Origin: Phoronis australis
Taxonomy: Eukaryota; Phoronida; Phoronidae
DNA: 64,000 nucleotides
Direction of reading: 5' to 3'
NCBI GenBank assembly: GCA_002633005.1
Contig: NMRA01000256.1
Span: forward strand, 282,120-346,119
The notes beneath the pieces are model-generated. The model was given only the letters and a program-made list of their open reading frames with translations, was not told where the DNA came from and ran no database searches. Positions 20,415 through 35,400 of this stretch are shown piece by piece (positions within the stretch are counted from its first letter, which is position 1; each line of letters starts with the position of its first letter). The position numbers and the translations under genes are program-made.

Positions 20415-23400
20415 CTGCAGAAGTGATGGAGACGGGGTGCATTAATTAACCCACCAATACAACCGGTGGAAACAATCACACTGTTCTAGTGGTGGAAAGA
20501 CACAATCATGATAAGCGTCACCAGGTACACTGTCTTATTCACTGAGAATGTTCTATATTGTATTAATAATTCAATATCCTACTTTTTCAGAATGTATAAT
20601 TCAAATTTTCTGATTCAGTCAAAAACTAAGACAGAATATTGCAAAGCACAGAAACATTTTTTTTTTCCATAAATCACTGTTGCGATATAATCCAATCATT
20701 GGCGATTAAAAAACACTTAACGAATCTTTCACTGCAAAGATCACAGACAAAAAGCACAAAATTTTCAAAGCACAATGTTCAAAAACTCACTCGGATGTTT
20801 TCAATAGGTAACATTATTATGCGACGTCTTCCTCCTACGACATGTTTCCAACCCCAGAGATTCATGACCAGCTTAAAAACAGTTAAATATTCTTATTTGA
20901 AACACTATACTGAATGCCAACAGCCATTCTGCCAATCACGCTACTTACGTGAGCCCCCAGAGCCTGTCACCAGAGCGGCCACGCCTGACTGTCGACTGAG
21001 TCCCTCCAGCAGACTCTTCTTGGACAGGACTCTAAGCCTCTCTTTCAACTCCGCTTTCTCACGTTCCAGTGCATCAATGTCTTGTTGTAGGGCGTCCATG
21101 GTCTCATCAAACTCTCTGCAAATTATTAGTCACATAAGTTACCACAGACTCTAAAGTATAGCCATTTTCAATATAGCGGTGACATTTATGCCTTGTCGCT
21201 AGATGACAATAGTGTAGTTGGTGGGCAACATTTAGGACTGTGTATATTAATACTGTGAGACATTTCTCAGTCTTTTTTACAAACTCTTTGCGATCATCAT
21301 GCCGTAAAATTGCCAATTTTGTACGGTGAGATACTCGAATGATTCACAAAAATTACCCAACATCTCAAAAGGTCCCTGCCAAATAAGTGAATTAGCGTAC
21401 TTAATAAATTTGCTGAATCATAACCCTGTATCCAATCTTAATGAATTCAGTAGTCTTCATCTTACTTTTCTTTCTTCTTCAACAGGGCATTTGCCTCATC
21501 CAACTTGCGCTGAATCTTGCCACTTCTTTCATCCCCCTCTTTACCCGCAGACTCCAGCTTCTTCTCCACCAAGCCAACTCGGATTTGTTGCTGGCTCAAC
21601 TCTTCTTGCTGAAGTGAAAAAAAAAAAACAGTTTAAACAAAATCCTTTCTGTCCTTACCAATAATCACTTTGTTTTAAACTAACTCTGATGCTTTTGTAT
21701 GGGTTTTGAAAAAAGATCGAGTACTTTGCTAAGACTTTCAGTCAAGTGCTATATTTTCGTTTTCAAGTAGCAAGACAGTTTCAAAAATGATTTGGGTGTG
21801 CAGGCCTGAACCAAATAGTTACAGATTTTCGGACTTAAATTTCCGGGTTTAGGAAGGACTGACAGTTTGTTATTACTTGACAACTGGCTCAAGATGGTGG
21901 TTTGTCACAGACAATCCTTTTATGCGCCAAACATGGTCTCAAGCAATAATAAACTGCCATTTTTTGCACAAAAACTGCAAAGTCTATTTCTTTACTCTAA
22001 CAGCTACAAACCTGCTTTTCTGTCTACATTTCACATCCTATGATCTCTACTGTCCAAAACGATGACTACCAACTTACACCAATGTGACCCCTGAACTGAT
22101 GCCACAAATCCTACCTTCAGTTTAATAAACTTCTTCAGCTCCGTAATCTCGCCATCTTTTCCTTCCAGCTTGTACCGAAGGTTTTCGATGTCCGACATTT
22201 GACCTTTGATCTCCTTGGCTCTAATGTGCAATGGAGGGTCCGGCTACAGCGAAATGAAATGACTTTTGCACTAAATAGTTATGGATGAGCTGAAACTCAT
22301 ACCCAGTGTGGACATGGTGTAAAGTAATAACAATAATACTTGCTAAAAATGAGATGAATTTGAAAAACTGATCTGATTAAGTGCTGTACAGAAATAATTC
22401 ACATTCCTTCTTGTAATCTACGCCAATGTCTTTCAACACGTCTCCATCAAATTTCAGACTTATATATTTAGCATGCGATCAGATGATAATTCAGTAAAGA
22501 TGTTTTTTGAAAACCGACGCCAAGTGATACACAAACCCAGGCCTTACCTTTTTCATTTGTTGGGATGTCGGAGTGTCGTAGTCTCCATTTTCAATTGACG
22601 TGGCTATCTTGTTCAGTACGTTGAGAATGGGTACAAACGTGTTTCTGCAAAACATTGTCAATAGAGAACGGACTCCACTCAAACCACATCTGTTACCCAT
22701 GAAAATTGAACCTAAATTCATATATATATACCAAATTTCTATTTCAATCACCTCTGAGATAAAATTTAAGCAACATTAAGCACACTTTCGGAGACCACCT
22801 CAATAGCCATTTTCTAGAATCATAGTAACGACAAGAAGAAAATACTCTTTGACACAACAAAGTTGAATATTTCAAAATGCACATGAATGAAAGAAATTGC
22901 ATTCATTTGTGCCAACTCAGCTGTCTTGCTCACCAAAATTAGACATCGTGTCAAATGAAAGATGCTTTTGCATTCTCACAAAGGTAAAGAGCTGTATGCA
23001 GATTGTTTCCTGTTTGAGGTAAAACAAGTTTGAGATGGTTCGTCAGGTACAAAGTATCGCCTTTGAGTTACACAACAGATGTGGTAGAATCAAGTAAGTG
23101 TTTTTATCAGTAAAATAGCATGGATTTATAAATCAATAGCCATTGACACTGTTTTATGTCCCAAAGTAATAGCGATACTAAATGCACTTGACCTTTGTTG
23201 TGTCATGCACAATATATCTTTAATATGTAGCAAGGGTGACTTCAGAAATAACAAATTCCAAATACCGCACCTTTCAGTGAAAACATTAGAACCCTGAGAT
23301 TATAAGTGGAAACTACAACAGTAAACTCTGGTAATTTCATGAGGCTAAATGGGAGAAACAGTGACCAACTTGTTTCATTCGGACCCTAAATAGGGACAGA

Positions 23401-26400
23401 ATGTGAGTACATCACACCCCTAGCAACTTCACCAAATAACACACTAACACTATGAGAATGGACTATTCACATGCACTAACACATTATCTCCCCTGTACAA
23501 TGATATATTTAACTTGCAGTATGGCATCCACCAATCCATTCATTGATAAAAACCTGGAGGACCAGCTGAAACGTCTGTCGCTAACTAAATCATCTCTTAT
23601 TAAGTAATTTTCTAATTACCCAATGTCACTGAGACTGTATAAGCAATATATTTTCTAAGACCAACACAAACCAGCAAAATTCAGCAAAAATAGCTTTTGA
23701 AAATCTGAAGCTCACGCCACGGCACCTGTGAACCATACCGATTTCCACATAAACCACATGCTTTCTAAACCACATCTTAAACAGCAATTTCCCATTATAA
23801 ATTTTCACCCAATTTAATTACCCACAGAAAAGTGGAAAGAGTTACAACCAAAATGGCGGAATCCCGCAGACTACCCCGCTGGCGTGAGGTCACACTTTCC
23901 ATCCTAATTAGGTTTACTAGGACAGATGGTCCAGGTCCACTTACCTGAGGCAGTCAAATGGTCCACTCTCGTCTTTAGTGAACACCTTGTCCACTGCCTG
24001 GTAGGCCAGCTGTTCAACCTTCTTGGCCAATAAACCTTGATGGTCTGGAAGGGAAACAAACCTCCAAGATTATCCAAAAAAGGTAGATACATTTGAAGGG
24101 CTTTGAGAACTTGCCAGGTAACGCAGTAAAACTATCATTTTTACTTTTAGTCTAGTGACTAAATAAACATGAACTAAAGATTAGGTTTTACAATAAGACC
24201 AGAGAAACTATATTTGAATCTGATGTGTTGACGTTTTAAAAACTGATGCTTGGACATGTATCTTTTAAATGCATCATCAAAAACAAAAATTTACCTGATA
24301 TCACCTAAAGAGGCAAATGGTTTCTTTAATCAGCTAAAAACCACTGATTCCTAGTCAATCAAACCTACAGGGATTATAGGCGAGTTGATAAGCCACTGTG
24401 TTAAAAATTAATTACAAGACTTAGTTTAATGTATTTGGGGAGGCTTTTGAAAAATTTTAGGTTTGTGCTTTCTCTTTTTTGCAACTTCAAAAATGAGTTG
24501 GACGAAGACCAGAATCAAATAATCTTTTTAGCACAAGAGGAAAAACTTACACCACTAACCTCAGACAAAGAGAGATTACTGGTGCACACCTCAGGTTGAT
24601 CAATGTGACTAATACCTTGGGGCACGTAATATGTACTTCAACAGCAAGACAGTCTTATTTTGATTAATTCTGCATTAAGATGAAGCAATTCTGATTCGGA
24701 AATGAGGTGAACAAAGTAACATTAGTCTAGTTTTAGAACTGCAGGACTCATAATGCTATCTATGTTTCGTTTTATTAAACCACCTCAAACTCGTTTCATC
24801 TCAGTTTGGCATAGCACTGTGTCTCCGAAAGCATGCACAGTCTCTCTAAGTAAAAACCTAAAATACTAACAAAATTACCAACGAATCCATTCTATGACCA
24901 CTAGCCACATTTTCTAAGAAAGCCTACTGAGGAATCAAATATTAACCTTATGTTCAAGAGGATAAAAAGGACAAGAGACATTAATTTGCTCCAGTTAGCT
25001 AATTTAAAAATTAGTAGACTATATCAACACGACTTTCGTAGAGCATGCATAACCTACAGCCTGTGACATATTTTGAGATTCGAGTGCATGCAGGAAACAC
25101 ATAGATGTTGACATATGACATTGTCAATCGTGAGTAATGTCCACAACAGAAACCAGGGGGCCTGTGTCTTAAAGAGCACAAATCAGTAATCTGACTACGA
25201 ATAGTCAAAAGTTAATTTTTCGGCTTCAACATTTCTTGAAACCTTTTATCTGCTGTCTAGTAGAACAGACTACAGAATTTTGTCTTTATACACCGAGTTG
25301 TAGACAGATTTTCTGGCTTTCAAAATTAGCCTGACTCTTGCGAAACAGACAAAGTCACCGGAAATGGACTTTTACTGAAAACTCTTTACAAAACAGGCTC
25401 CTGGTCAAAGTTCTAAAAGAAGATTTGTGATTCTTGTGCAAGGAAAACCACAATCCAGAGAAATGTATCCTGCAACTAGAACAAGAGAATAAAAATCAAA
25501 ATGTTTTTGAGCATAATAAAATCATATGACGATCTGAAAATTGTCTACCTTAAAATTGTTGCATCAGAAATCATAGTGAAATCTTGTATCAGAAATTGGC
25601 AAGTTCTTGTTGAAGTATGCCAAAAGTCTTAAAACAAAGCAGAAAAATAGACACTGAATTAGTTAAAATAAAATGTATTTGCATGAACTCGTTGCCCATT
25701 TTTTTATGAAACGATGTTTTGAACACTACTACAGGGTGACGAACAACAACAACAACAACTAACTATTACTACAAACTACTAACTACTGCTAATAGCACTA
25801 GTGCTACTAAAACAAGTGGTACTAACACTTTGTCTAGTGCTACTAATACTAGTGTTAGTAGCACTAGAGTTAGTAACACTAGTGCTACTAACACTAGTGC
25901 TACTAACACTAGTATTACTAATACAGCCACAGCCATCATCACTATGGTACCGCTGATGACACTACTCAAAACAATCAGCAGAATCGCATTATTCATGTCA
26001 GTAGCAGACAACGGCTGTAAAGACTGCCTACAGTGTCACACTATAAGTACAGCCGACCTATTTCATTACCGCCCAACACCAAGACTCATACACAAAAAGC
26101 CTGCTAGAACTCAAGCAGTTAGATGCAAGTAAAGAACCAGGACCCATTGTAACAAAGGCTGTAAATCCAGTCACAGTCAAATGTGTTTTTAGAAGAGATG
26201 ATAATTAATGTTAAAACTTGCGTAATGATGATTTTCCATATTCAGACTAAATGCACGCCGTCGTGTCAACAGTGCACAAATTAAAATCAAGGTTACGAAA
26301 GTCATTGCTACGACTGCACTAACGATCCAGGACAAAATGATAGTTTACAAAATTATTTTCATCTAATTTCAAATAATCTGTCATAAAACTTAGGATATCA

Positions 26401-29400
26401 GCCCAGAGTTTCAACATTGAAAAAGGGTGTGAACATGGTGTACCAAGAGAATACAGAATGTGAACTGTGTTTGGCAGGAGAAATAAGGTAAAAAAATCAT
26501 TCTATTCTTAACTGTTCTTTATATGAAAGCCTTTAAGAGAAATTTATGACAGATGCTTCGTATGACTTCCTTGGTGTGATTGATCTAGACGGTAAAATGA
26601 TGAGAATGTAGAAAAAATGACTGGATACTAGTTTTTGGCTTTCAAAAAATAACAACAAAACCTCACTAGTATTTCTTGAGTATCGATGCGGATGTGATCA
26701 ACAGGTCTGCGGCCGAATGATTGTGAACAAACCCATCTCAAACACAGAACGTTCAAAGTGTTTCAAGTGAGCAGTTTTTGTTATATAATCTCATCACATA
26801 TTGATTTCATGTCGCCAATGCCAGACTCTTAAGCCAGATAATCTTGCTATTAATGGCAGGCTCACACAGTGTGGATGATGAACAAACCACATGACAACAG
26901 TTATATAGCTGTAAGCAAGACAACAGCATATGCCATGCATTACCTTGGCCCGGTGCCAGACGACCTGACAACAAACCAATTAAAAACTGAGACTTGATTT
27001 AAGTTCTTTACCAAATTACTTCACGCAGAACACACACAAAATAAACAGGACACTCAGTGACATCTGGCCTAATTTTTCTCGTTAAGAGGGAATGAAAAGA
27101 GCAAGGGTTTTAGTACTTAAAACAGGTACAATCACATTTAACACAAACACTTGTAACTATCTACTGAAGAGTAGTGAATCCAAATGTTGAGTAAAATACC
27201 TCATAAACAAATGCTATAAAATTTCTTGCAAGAAGTTCAACATCTCAGTTGCTCTGGTGTACAGTAAATGCCTGACACAATACAGGTATTTTTTTACAGC
27301 GAAAATCTTTTGAAATGAAAATAATATAGAATAGCATGTTCACCATTACACCAACTTTTTGGTAAATTCCTCATCCTTCCCAGTCATGCCAAAACCGCTA
27401 ATATTACGATGAATTTCACTTGCGTCCAGCCATCATTGACATGGCATTCTCGGCCATTTTGTCTGACTACAGCTGACGTGTGCTGTACGTTAACTTGCAA
27501 GAGCCTAGTAGTTACTAGATAGTGTGATACAAAAAGTTACCAAGTGAGCAGTCAAAACCAATTTTACCCAAGTGTGAATAATAACGCTGAAAACGTCTGG
27601 GAAAAACAAATGTGCGTACTTGCGATTAAGGCTGCCTCAGAGCTTGAGGCTTTGCCCATCTCCTGCATAACAGTCACCATGTTGTTTACACTGTCTGAGC
27701 AGTCCTTAAGAGAATCCAGAATGTCATTTGGGATTGTGACCTGTACCCCGCTACCATCAGATTGAGGTAGATGGCGCTTGATCTAGATGAAATGAAATGC
27801 ACACCATAATAAGTCTTCTGTCTACAAGCATTGTAGCAGGCAAACAAAATTACAAGTTGACACAGAAAACATTTTCAAGATTCAAATTTTGTCCAGTTTT
27901 TGTTTCCAGTGAAAAAGGGTGGATCTAACCATGGTAGACACACAGCATGCGGCTGCATTCACAACAAAAAGTGATATTCATACTTGTCCATGGAATCTAA
28001 AATTGAAGTTATTCCTGGGGTGTATTGTATGACTTAATTCAATGCTGTGTACAAAATTATTGTTATCAAGTGATAACATTAGCCACTAAGTGGCATCATT
28101 TGCAAACTAGCAACTAAAACATAATTTTTTTTCGGCCAAATGAAAGATAACACAATGATGATGAATGATGTCCTTTCAGAGACTTTCTTTAGGCGGTATG
28201 GACTGTGACCAAATCTCTAAGTAATCTGTTAGGTAAGTCTTAAATCTACCTTTCTCGCTGCAAGTCTCATATCTTGGTTGTATGCGTCCAAGTCTTTCAG
28301 AAGTATGGACATATCACTGGTTTCTTGTCCAGGCTAAGAACAAAGAGACAACATTTCCATCACAGAAATACTTACAATTGACTTCTGTATCCTAAATTAG
28401 GAAACGATCTTGAATGTGGAAGAGTTGGATCTGACTACAATAGCCAGGAGAATTTCCTTACAGACGTAAACAGTTGGCAATAAGGGACCATATGCTTCAG
28501 CTGAACTTTGATAACTTGCTGGACAGTGAGTTATTAATAAGCATACTGAAGATACAATTGCCTCCTGACCACAGAGACACCTAGTGTCAGGGTAATTCAC
28601 CAATTTAGCACACCACCAGTTTGCACATTAAGCTTTCCTTGAACATTATTCTTATCATTAGTTTACTGTATTGGGCAATCCATACAGGCCCAACAATACT
28701 TAAGAAACACAGGAAAACACAATTTGATTACTAAAACATGTGTAAACTAGACTCTTTGTGCCATGTTGCGTCATCGCAAGAACAAAGAACAAAAGTCAAC
28801 AGTAGTTGTACAAAATAGTTATATGAACAGAAACGCGTATTAGAATTCAGTGAGTTGTCAGAGATGATCACAGCTATTAAGAAGTCATGATCACGACCTT
28901 CTGCAGTCTCACCACCTCCCCCCCTGTACCTGCATAATAAGCCGCAGTCGGTGGACATCAAGGTGTATACAGTCACAGGCAGCCAAGAACAATCTCATAC
29001 AGTCGGCCATGGTGGAGGTACTGTCCAGCGACTGACCAGCCAAGTGGACGCTATACAGGTGCTGCAATATAGGAGTGATCCAATGTGCACTTGATGCAAT
29101 TCATTTTCATTATCTGGTCTGACAGATCTCTTCCAACTCGCTCTCCCCTTTTTCAAATGTGGCTAGAGCATTGCAAACCTGGTAACATTGGAGCACAAAT
29201 CTCCTGATACCATTCAAAAATATCGGCAGGCTGTTTTATTTCATTTAAATATACCAAAACCAACACCTTCCTTCCTGTAGAATTTATCTTATTATACTTT
29301 AATGTGATTATCATTGAAACATTTTCCTCCTCAAACCTACAACACAACCCGTTTCCCCATATAATACCTGGCTTGCTGCATGCGACTAGATATTAATGTA

Positions 29401-32400
29401 GTTTACAGGTTCTCATTTTTATTACCTAATTGCGAACAGAATGCTGTTCACAAAATGGGGATGTTTGTGGCACAAAGGTACCTCAGTCCTAGCATTTTTA
29501 CAGACACGACAACCTTATGCATTTTGAGCTCCTCAACAGCACTGTCATCCCTAGTGGATATACCTGGAAGTAGTGTATTGACTTGACCAGTGACTCAAGA
29601 GACACATTCTCATCAAGTTGATCCTTTCTCAGCAGTTCTATCAAGTGGTCAATCGACTTCTCCTGATGAGACAGCTCTGGCAACAGCGTGCCAATCTTCA
29701 TGAAGAGATCCGGGCTGCAGGTCTCCAAGGCACTGCATTACAAATGGATTGAGTTAGACAGCAAAGAGCAGAAACACAATCAGTAATGACAATTCACTGT
29801 ACTGTGATCACATAAAAAGTAATACGTTAAATTTTCTTGGAGGAATGTCAAAATTTGTCAGGTAAAGGGTGACTACATAAACATGGCGTCCTGAGGCTCA
29901 GTCATACATACTGCAATATGAGTCAGAGCTAATTTTAAGATTCATTTCCTGACACACATTCAGAGTGATTTATATTCAAGTTGTTCACTGGTCCAAGTGA
30001 TTCATGACACTTACCAGATATCAGAAATGAAATAATCGATGATTACTCCAAATTACTGCCTTTCTTAGCCTTTTCCATTGTACTTACTTTGATTCATAAA
30101 TTGTTCAAGTACACCNNNNNNNNNNNNNNNNNNNNNNNNNNNNNNNNNNNNNNNNNNNNNNNNNNNNNNNNNNNNNNNNNNNNNNNNNNNNNNNNNNNNN
30201 NNNNNNNNNNNNNNNNNNNNNNNNNNNNNNNNNNNNNNNNNNNNNNNNNNNNNNNNNNNNNNNNNNNNNNNNNNNNNNNNNNNNNGCTATTAAGAAGTCA
30301 TGATCACGACCTTCTGCAGTCTCACCACCTCCCCCCCTGTACCTGCATAATAAGCCGCAGTCGGTGGACATCAAGGTGTATACAGTCACAGGCAGCCAAG
30401 AACAATCTCATACAGTCGGCCATGGTGGAGGTACTGTCCAGCGACTGACCAGCCAAGTGGACGCTATACAGGTGCTGCAATATAGGAGTGATCCAATGTG
30501 CACTTGATGCAATTCATTTTCATTATCTGGTCTGACAGATCTCTTCCAACTCGCTCTCCCCTTTTTCAAATGTGGCTAGAGCATTGCAAACCTGGTAACA
30601 TTGGAGCACAAATCTCCTGATACCATTCAAAAATATCGGCAGGCTGTTTTATTTCATTTAAATATACCAAAACCAACACCTTCCTTCCTGTAGAATTTAT
30701 CTTATTATACTTTAATGTGATTATCATTGAAACATTTTCCTCCTCAAACCTACAACACAACCCGTTTCCCCATATAATACCTGGCTTGCTGCATGCGACT
30801 AGATATTAATGTAGTTTACAGGTTCTCATTTTTATTACCTAATTGCGAACAGAATGCTGTTCACAAAATGGGGATGTTTGTGGCACAAAGGTACCTCAGT
30901 CCTAGCATTGTTACAGACACGACAACCTTATACATTTTGAGCTCCTCAACAGCACTGTCATCCCTAGTGGATATACCTGGAAGTAGTGTATTGACTTGAC
31001 CAGTGACTCAAGAGACACGTTCTCATCAAGTTGATCCTTTCTCAGCAGTTCTATCAAGTGGTCAATCGACTTCTCCTGATGAGACAGCTCTGGCAACAGC
31101 GTGCCAATCTTCATGAAGAGATCCGGGCTGCAGGTCTCCAAGGCACTGCATAACAAATGGATTGAGATAGATAGCAAAGAGCAGAAACACAAACAGTAAT
31201 GACAATTCACAGTACTGTGATCACATAAAAAGTAATATGTTAAATTTTCTTATTTATTTATTTATTATTGTGATGTTTAAAATGAGGGTGGCCTCTTCAG
31301 TGATAGCACTGCTTTCCAAGAGGGCCCTTGGAGGAAAGTCAAAATTTGTCAGGTAAAGGGTGACTACATAAACATGGCGTCCTGAGGCTCAGTCATACAT
31401 ACTGCAATATGAGTCAGAGTTAATTTTAAGATTCATTTCCTGACCCACATTCAGAGTGATTTATATTCAAGTTGTTCACTGGTCCAAGTGATTCATGACA
31501 CTTACCAGATATCAGAAATGAAATAATCGATGATTACTCCAAATTACTGCCTTTCTTAGCCTTTTCCATTGTACTTACTTTGATTCCTAAATTGTTCAAG
31601 TACACCTGATTTTGATTTTAACTACTGTAGACAACACCTGCTGTTCATGTTATATAGGTCAACCTGCCTATTCAATGCACCTCACTTGACAAGGCATGTA
31701 GGTCATCCTGCCAATAGGCCTTTTGCGAGTTTATAACAATAACGCGAGATTATGTGAGACTTAACTGTGACGTCACGGGAAGTGGGGCAAAAGCTTGTCG
31801 TTTGGTCATTTGCCCAATACGGTAGCAGAGTGTATTCTGTTATTGCCTTCGAGTTTTTAGCCGTTTAGTTCGAAAAATGTCCAAAAGCATTGCTGTTATG
31901 GCAAATGAACTTCAGATTCGCACTACAATACGTTCTATCGCGTTCTGTACTAATTTCGTCCCGTGTATTTTAAACGGGCGGTAGGCGAAATCCGCTCACT
32001 GGTAAAGTTTTCACCTCGTCGAAAATACATTCTACACCTAAAATTAGCACCTAAAAGGCTCTTACTTTCTTCAGTGACTCTTTCTGCTTCTAAGCATATC
32101 TTCGATGAAGCATATATACGGGAATTCAGGTGACTTAGGCGAAGAATTCCAACTCCACTTTGTGGTTACTGTTAACTTTGTCCGCGCGCGCGATTACCAC
32201 AATCAAGTATTTCAACTGAGTCAGGTGAGTATGAGGCAAAGGCTAGCGCGAGACTGAGCGAAGCGCGAGATCTGGCGCGTGACCTGGCGCGTGACACTTG
32301 CAAAATAGCATGAGAAAATATCAAGTGAAATTTGTAAGATTTGTGTCCCTTGGACTTTTTGTTCGTCAACAGGCGTGATTTCACGTAACTTCCTCAAAAT

Positions 32401-35400
32401 GGCGGCTCTTTAGTGAGAGAAACTCGAGAGAACCGCGAGGTTTTCATGAATATGCTCAAGTTATTTGTAGACTAAATTGTGTCCAGAGTCAGGGTATGTG
32501 TTAATTATAACTTCATGTGCACATATGCATGTTTCATTTGATTTTATTTGCTGTATTTTGAAGTGAATATCTTTTTACGGGGTTACACTATCGCCCCTGT
32601 ATGCCTGCGCCATTCAGGCCTAGAGCGGGTTAAGTTCCTATTTCTGTCCGTTCACAGCTTCGCACAACATAACAAGTTCACATTTTCTTCGTCCATTCAC
32701 AGTTATTCCACGACCCATCTACCATATCTTAAGTTGTTTTAACGTTTTAAGCGTAAAATTCACCATAAGAACTCCAGTAAGTTTTAGCGTGTGTAGCAAA
32801 GTCTCGGGGCAAAACAAGAGCAATATAGCGGGTTTTGCCCCCTTTCCGGTGACGTCGCAGTGACTAACGAGAAACTCGCAAGTGAGCTATTGAGTGGTGA
32901 AACTTCAAGCTATTCACAGATGGGGTGCATGGTCGCTGAGCCACTAACAATTCTACTCAGTTTCCCATTTCCACCATTCTTTGCAACTGCTGGTGGAAGA
33001 AAAGTTTCAAGACAGGGCATCAATGAAAAATAAGTGGATTATAAGTAATATCCATGAAATGAGTGAGGAGTTGTTTTTGGGATTATCATCCTTGCTGGCT
33101 CAATCTAGGCACATTTGGTTATCTGAGGTAATGTGTTTGAAGCATAAGTGAAGACATTAAAATGCTTCAGGAAAGAGGTGAGCCATTCTGTACACTTTAA
33201 GGGGAGGTAATGACGAACCTGACCACCACGACAGCATGCTTTAACATCAAAATATTACTTAGCATGGTACCCCCCAATGGACATCCAGCTCACCTTTGGT
33301 ACTTGGCCAGAATGGTCTGCAAGAGGGTCAGAAGGTGAACCAGTGCACTGCCGAAACTGAATTGATCAGCTTGGACACTGGCCAGTACCTGTTCCTTGAC
33401 CAGCTGCTCAGGACACTCAAACTGAAATTGGACACACGTCAGTCAGTTACACTGTACTGTACAAGAGCAACGCGGAGCATTAAAATGTGCCCACGAATGT
33501 ATCACAAATGGTATGCTTTTAGGGTCATTTACTTGTATCATAAAAATGGCCACTAGATGGCACAAAAACATACAATCCATCCAAAAATGGGAACATGCCA
33601 TATTTCATAAAAATCTGTCAAGGAACTTCAGAGAAACAAAGGAAAACAGAACAAAATGAAATTGCCATTTGTGGGCACAGCGTCCATTCCATCCACCTGA
33701 AAGTCGTTGTCTGTTATTTTCATATAAATTCACTTACTAAATTTAATAAAGATCCTACAGTGGGTTTTGGAGATACAGCTATGGGCACATAACAAAACAT
33801 AACTACCACTAAGAGGCGCCACAGTAGTCAGTCACAATCATCAAACGTCCTCTTCACAATGGAAACATGTATGCCAATTTTCAAAACCATCCCTAGAAAG
33901 ATTTGGTTGATCGAGGGGTGGACGCCAAACACAAGATTTGAAAACACCAAAAATGGCCACCAGGTAATGCAAAATACCTCAATTCCATCCAAAAACAGGA
34001 TGATAGCGTCATCTCACCAATAGATGCCTATATTCAAAATTTTATGAGAATCTGTTGAGGACCTTGGAAGATACAGACTGGTAAACTTAAAAAACTAAAA
34101 TTGCCACTAGGGGGCACACCAGAAGTCAGATCCGTCCGAAAGTCGTCGTTGTCCATTGTCAACGTCACATAAATACACTTGCTAAATTAAGTAAAGATCC
34201 TGCAAACGGTTTAATAGATACAGCCATGAGCGCAAAAAACAAAACTGCCACTAAGAGGCGCCACAGTAGTCGAACTCGTCGGAAAATCGTCGTCAGCCGT
34301 CCACTTCATAGTAAATACATGCAAATTTTCACACATTTGGTTGATAGACGAGTGGACGCCAAAAAAACTCGAAAGCAGTAAAAATGGCCACTAGGTGGCG
34401 CAAACTAGGTCGAATCCATCTGAAAACAGAGAAATACTGTCACCTCATTAACAGATGACTATAAGCCAAATTTTATGAAAATGCATTAAGGACCTTTGAA
34501 CATACAGAAATAAACGTAAAAAAAATAAAATTGCCACTAGGTGGCACACCAGTAGTCGGATACGTATGAAAGTCGTCGTCCTCCACTGCCAACATCATAT
34601 AAATACACCAACTAAATTTAATAATGATCCTGCGAACGGTTAAGGGGATACAGCCATAGGCGCTAAAAAAACAAAACTGCCACTAGGAGGTGCCACAGCA
34701 GTCGAAATCGTCGGAAAATCATCGTCAGTCGTCAACTTTATAGTAAAAAGTTAACATACATGCCAATTTTCACAATCATCCTTTGAGCGGTTTGGTTGAT
34801 AGAGGGGTGGACACAAAAAACAGACTCGCACACAGTAAAAATGGCCACTAGGAGGCAAAAACCACATCAAATCCATCTGAAAACGGGACGATAGCGTCAT
34901 CTCACTAATAGGTGCCTATATACCAAATTTTATGAAAATCCATTCAGGACTTTTGAAGATACAGAGGTAAACGTAAAAAACTAAAATTGCCACTGGGGGG
35001 CACACCAGTAGTCAGATCCGTCCGAAAGTTTACTCATGCCGTCCCATCCACGGAAGAAACACATGTGCAAAATTTCATGAACATACGTCAGGGCGTTTTG
35101 GAGGTAGAGCAGCGGATGCCGGACGAATGGACGAAGATGACGGCATAATGAGTCCACATGTAAATATGTGGGAGCATAAAAAAAGGTAAGCTTAGTCCTT
35201 ATTTTTTCATTGCCAATGTACTTTAACTGACAATCTTAGTTCAATCCAAGAATATTTTGTCCAACAGATGACGATCGGGCATGAAGGATAACTGGGGGAT
35301 GGCTCTAAGCAGCTGACATATGACTCACTTCATTAGGTGACAAGCTGTCGCCTTATGTCCAACAAACATTCGGGTGCTGTCTTTTTGTCGGCCGTTCGGC

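Noticed and set aside
25769-26132. Open frames rich in Thr/Ser or Leu/Val
   Set aside because: Produced by the ACTAGTGCTACTAAC minisatellite; no homology or splice signals.
33540-35145. Possible CRISPR array or repetitive protein
   Set aside because: Repeats are long, diverged and in a eukaryotic intron, with no spacer structure and no open frame.
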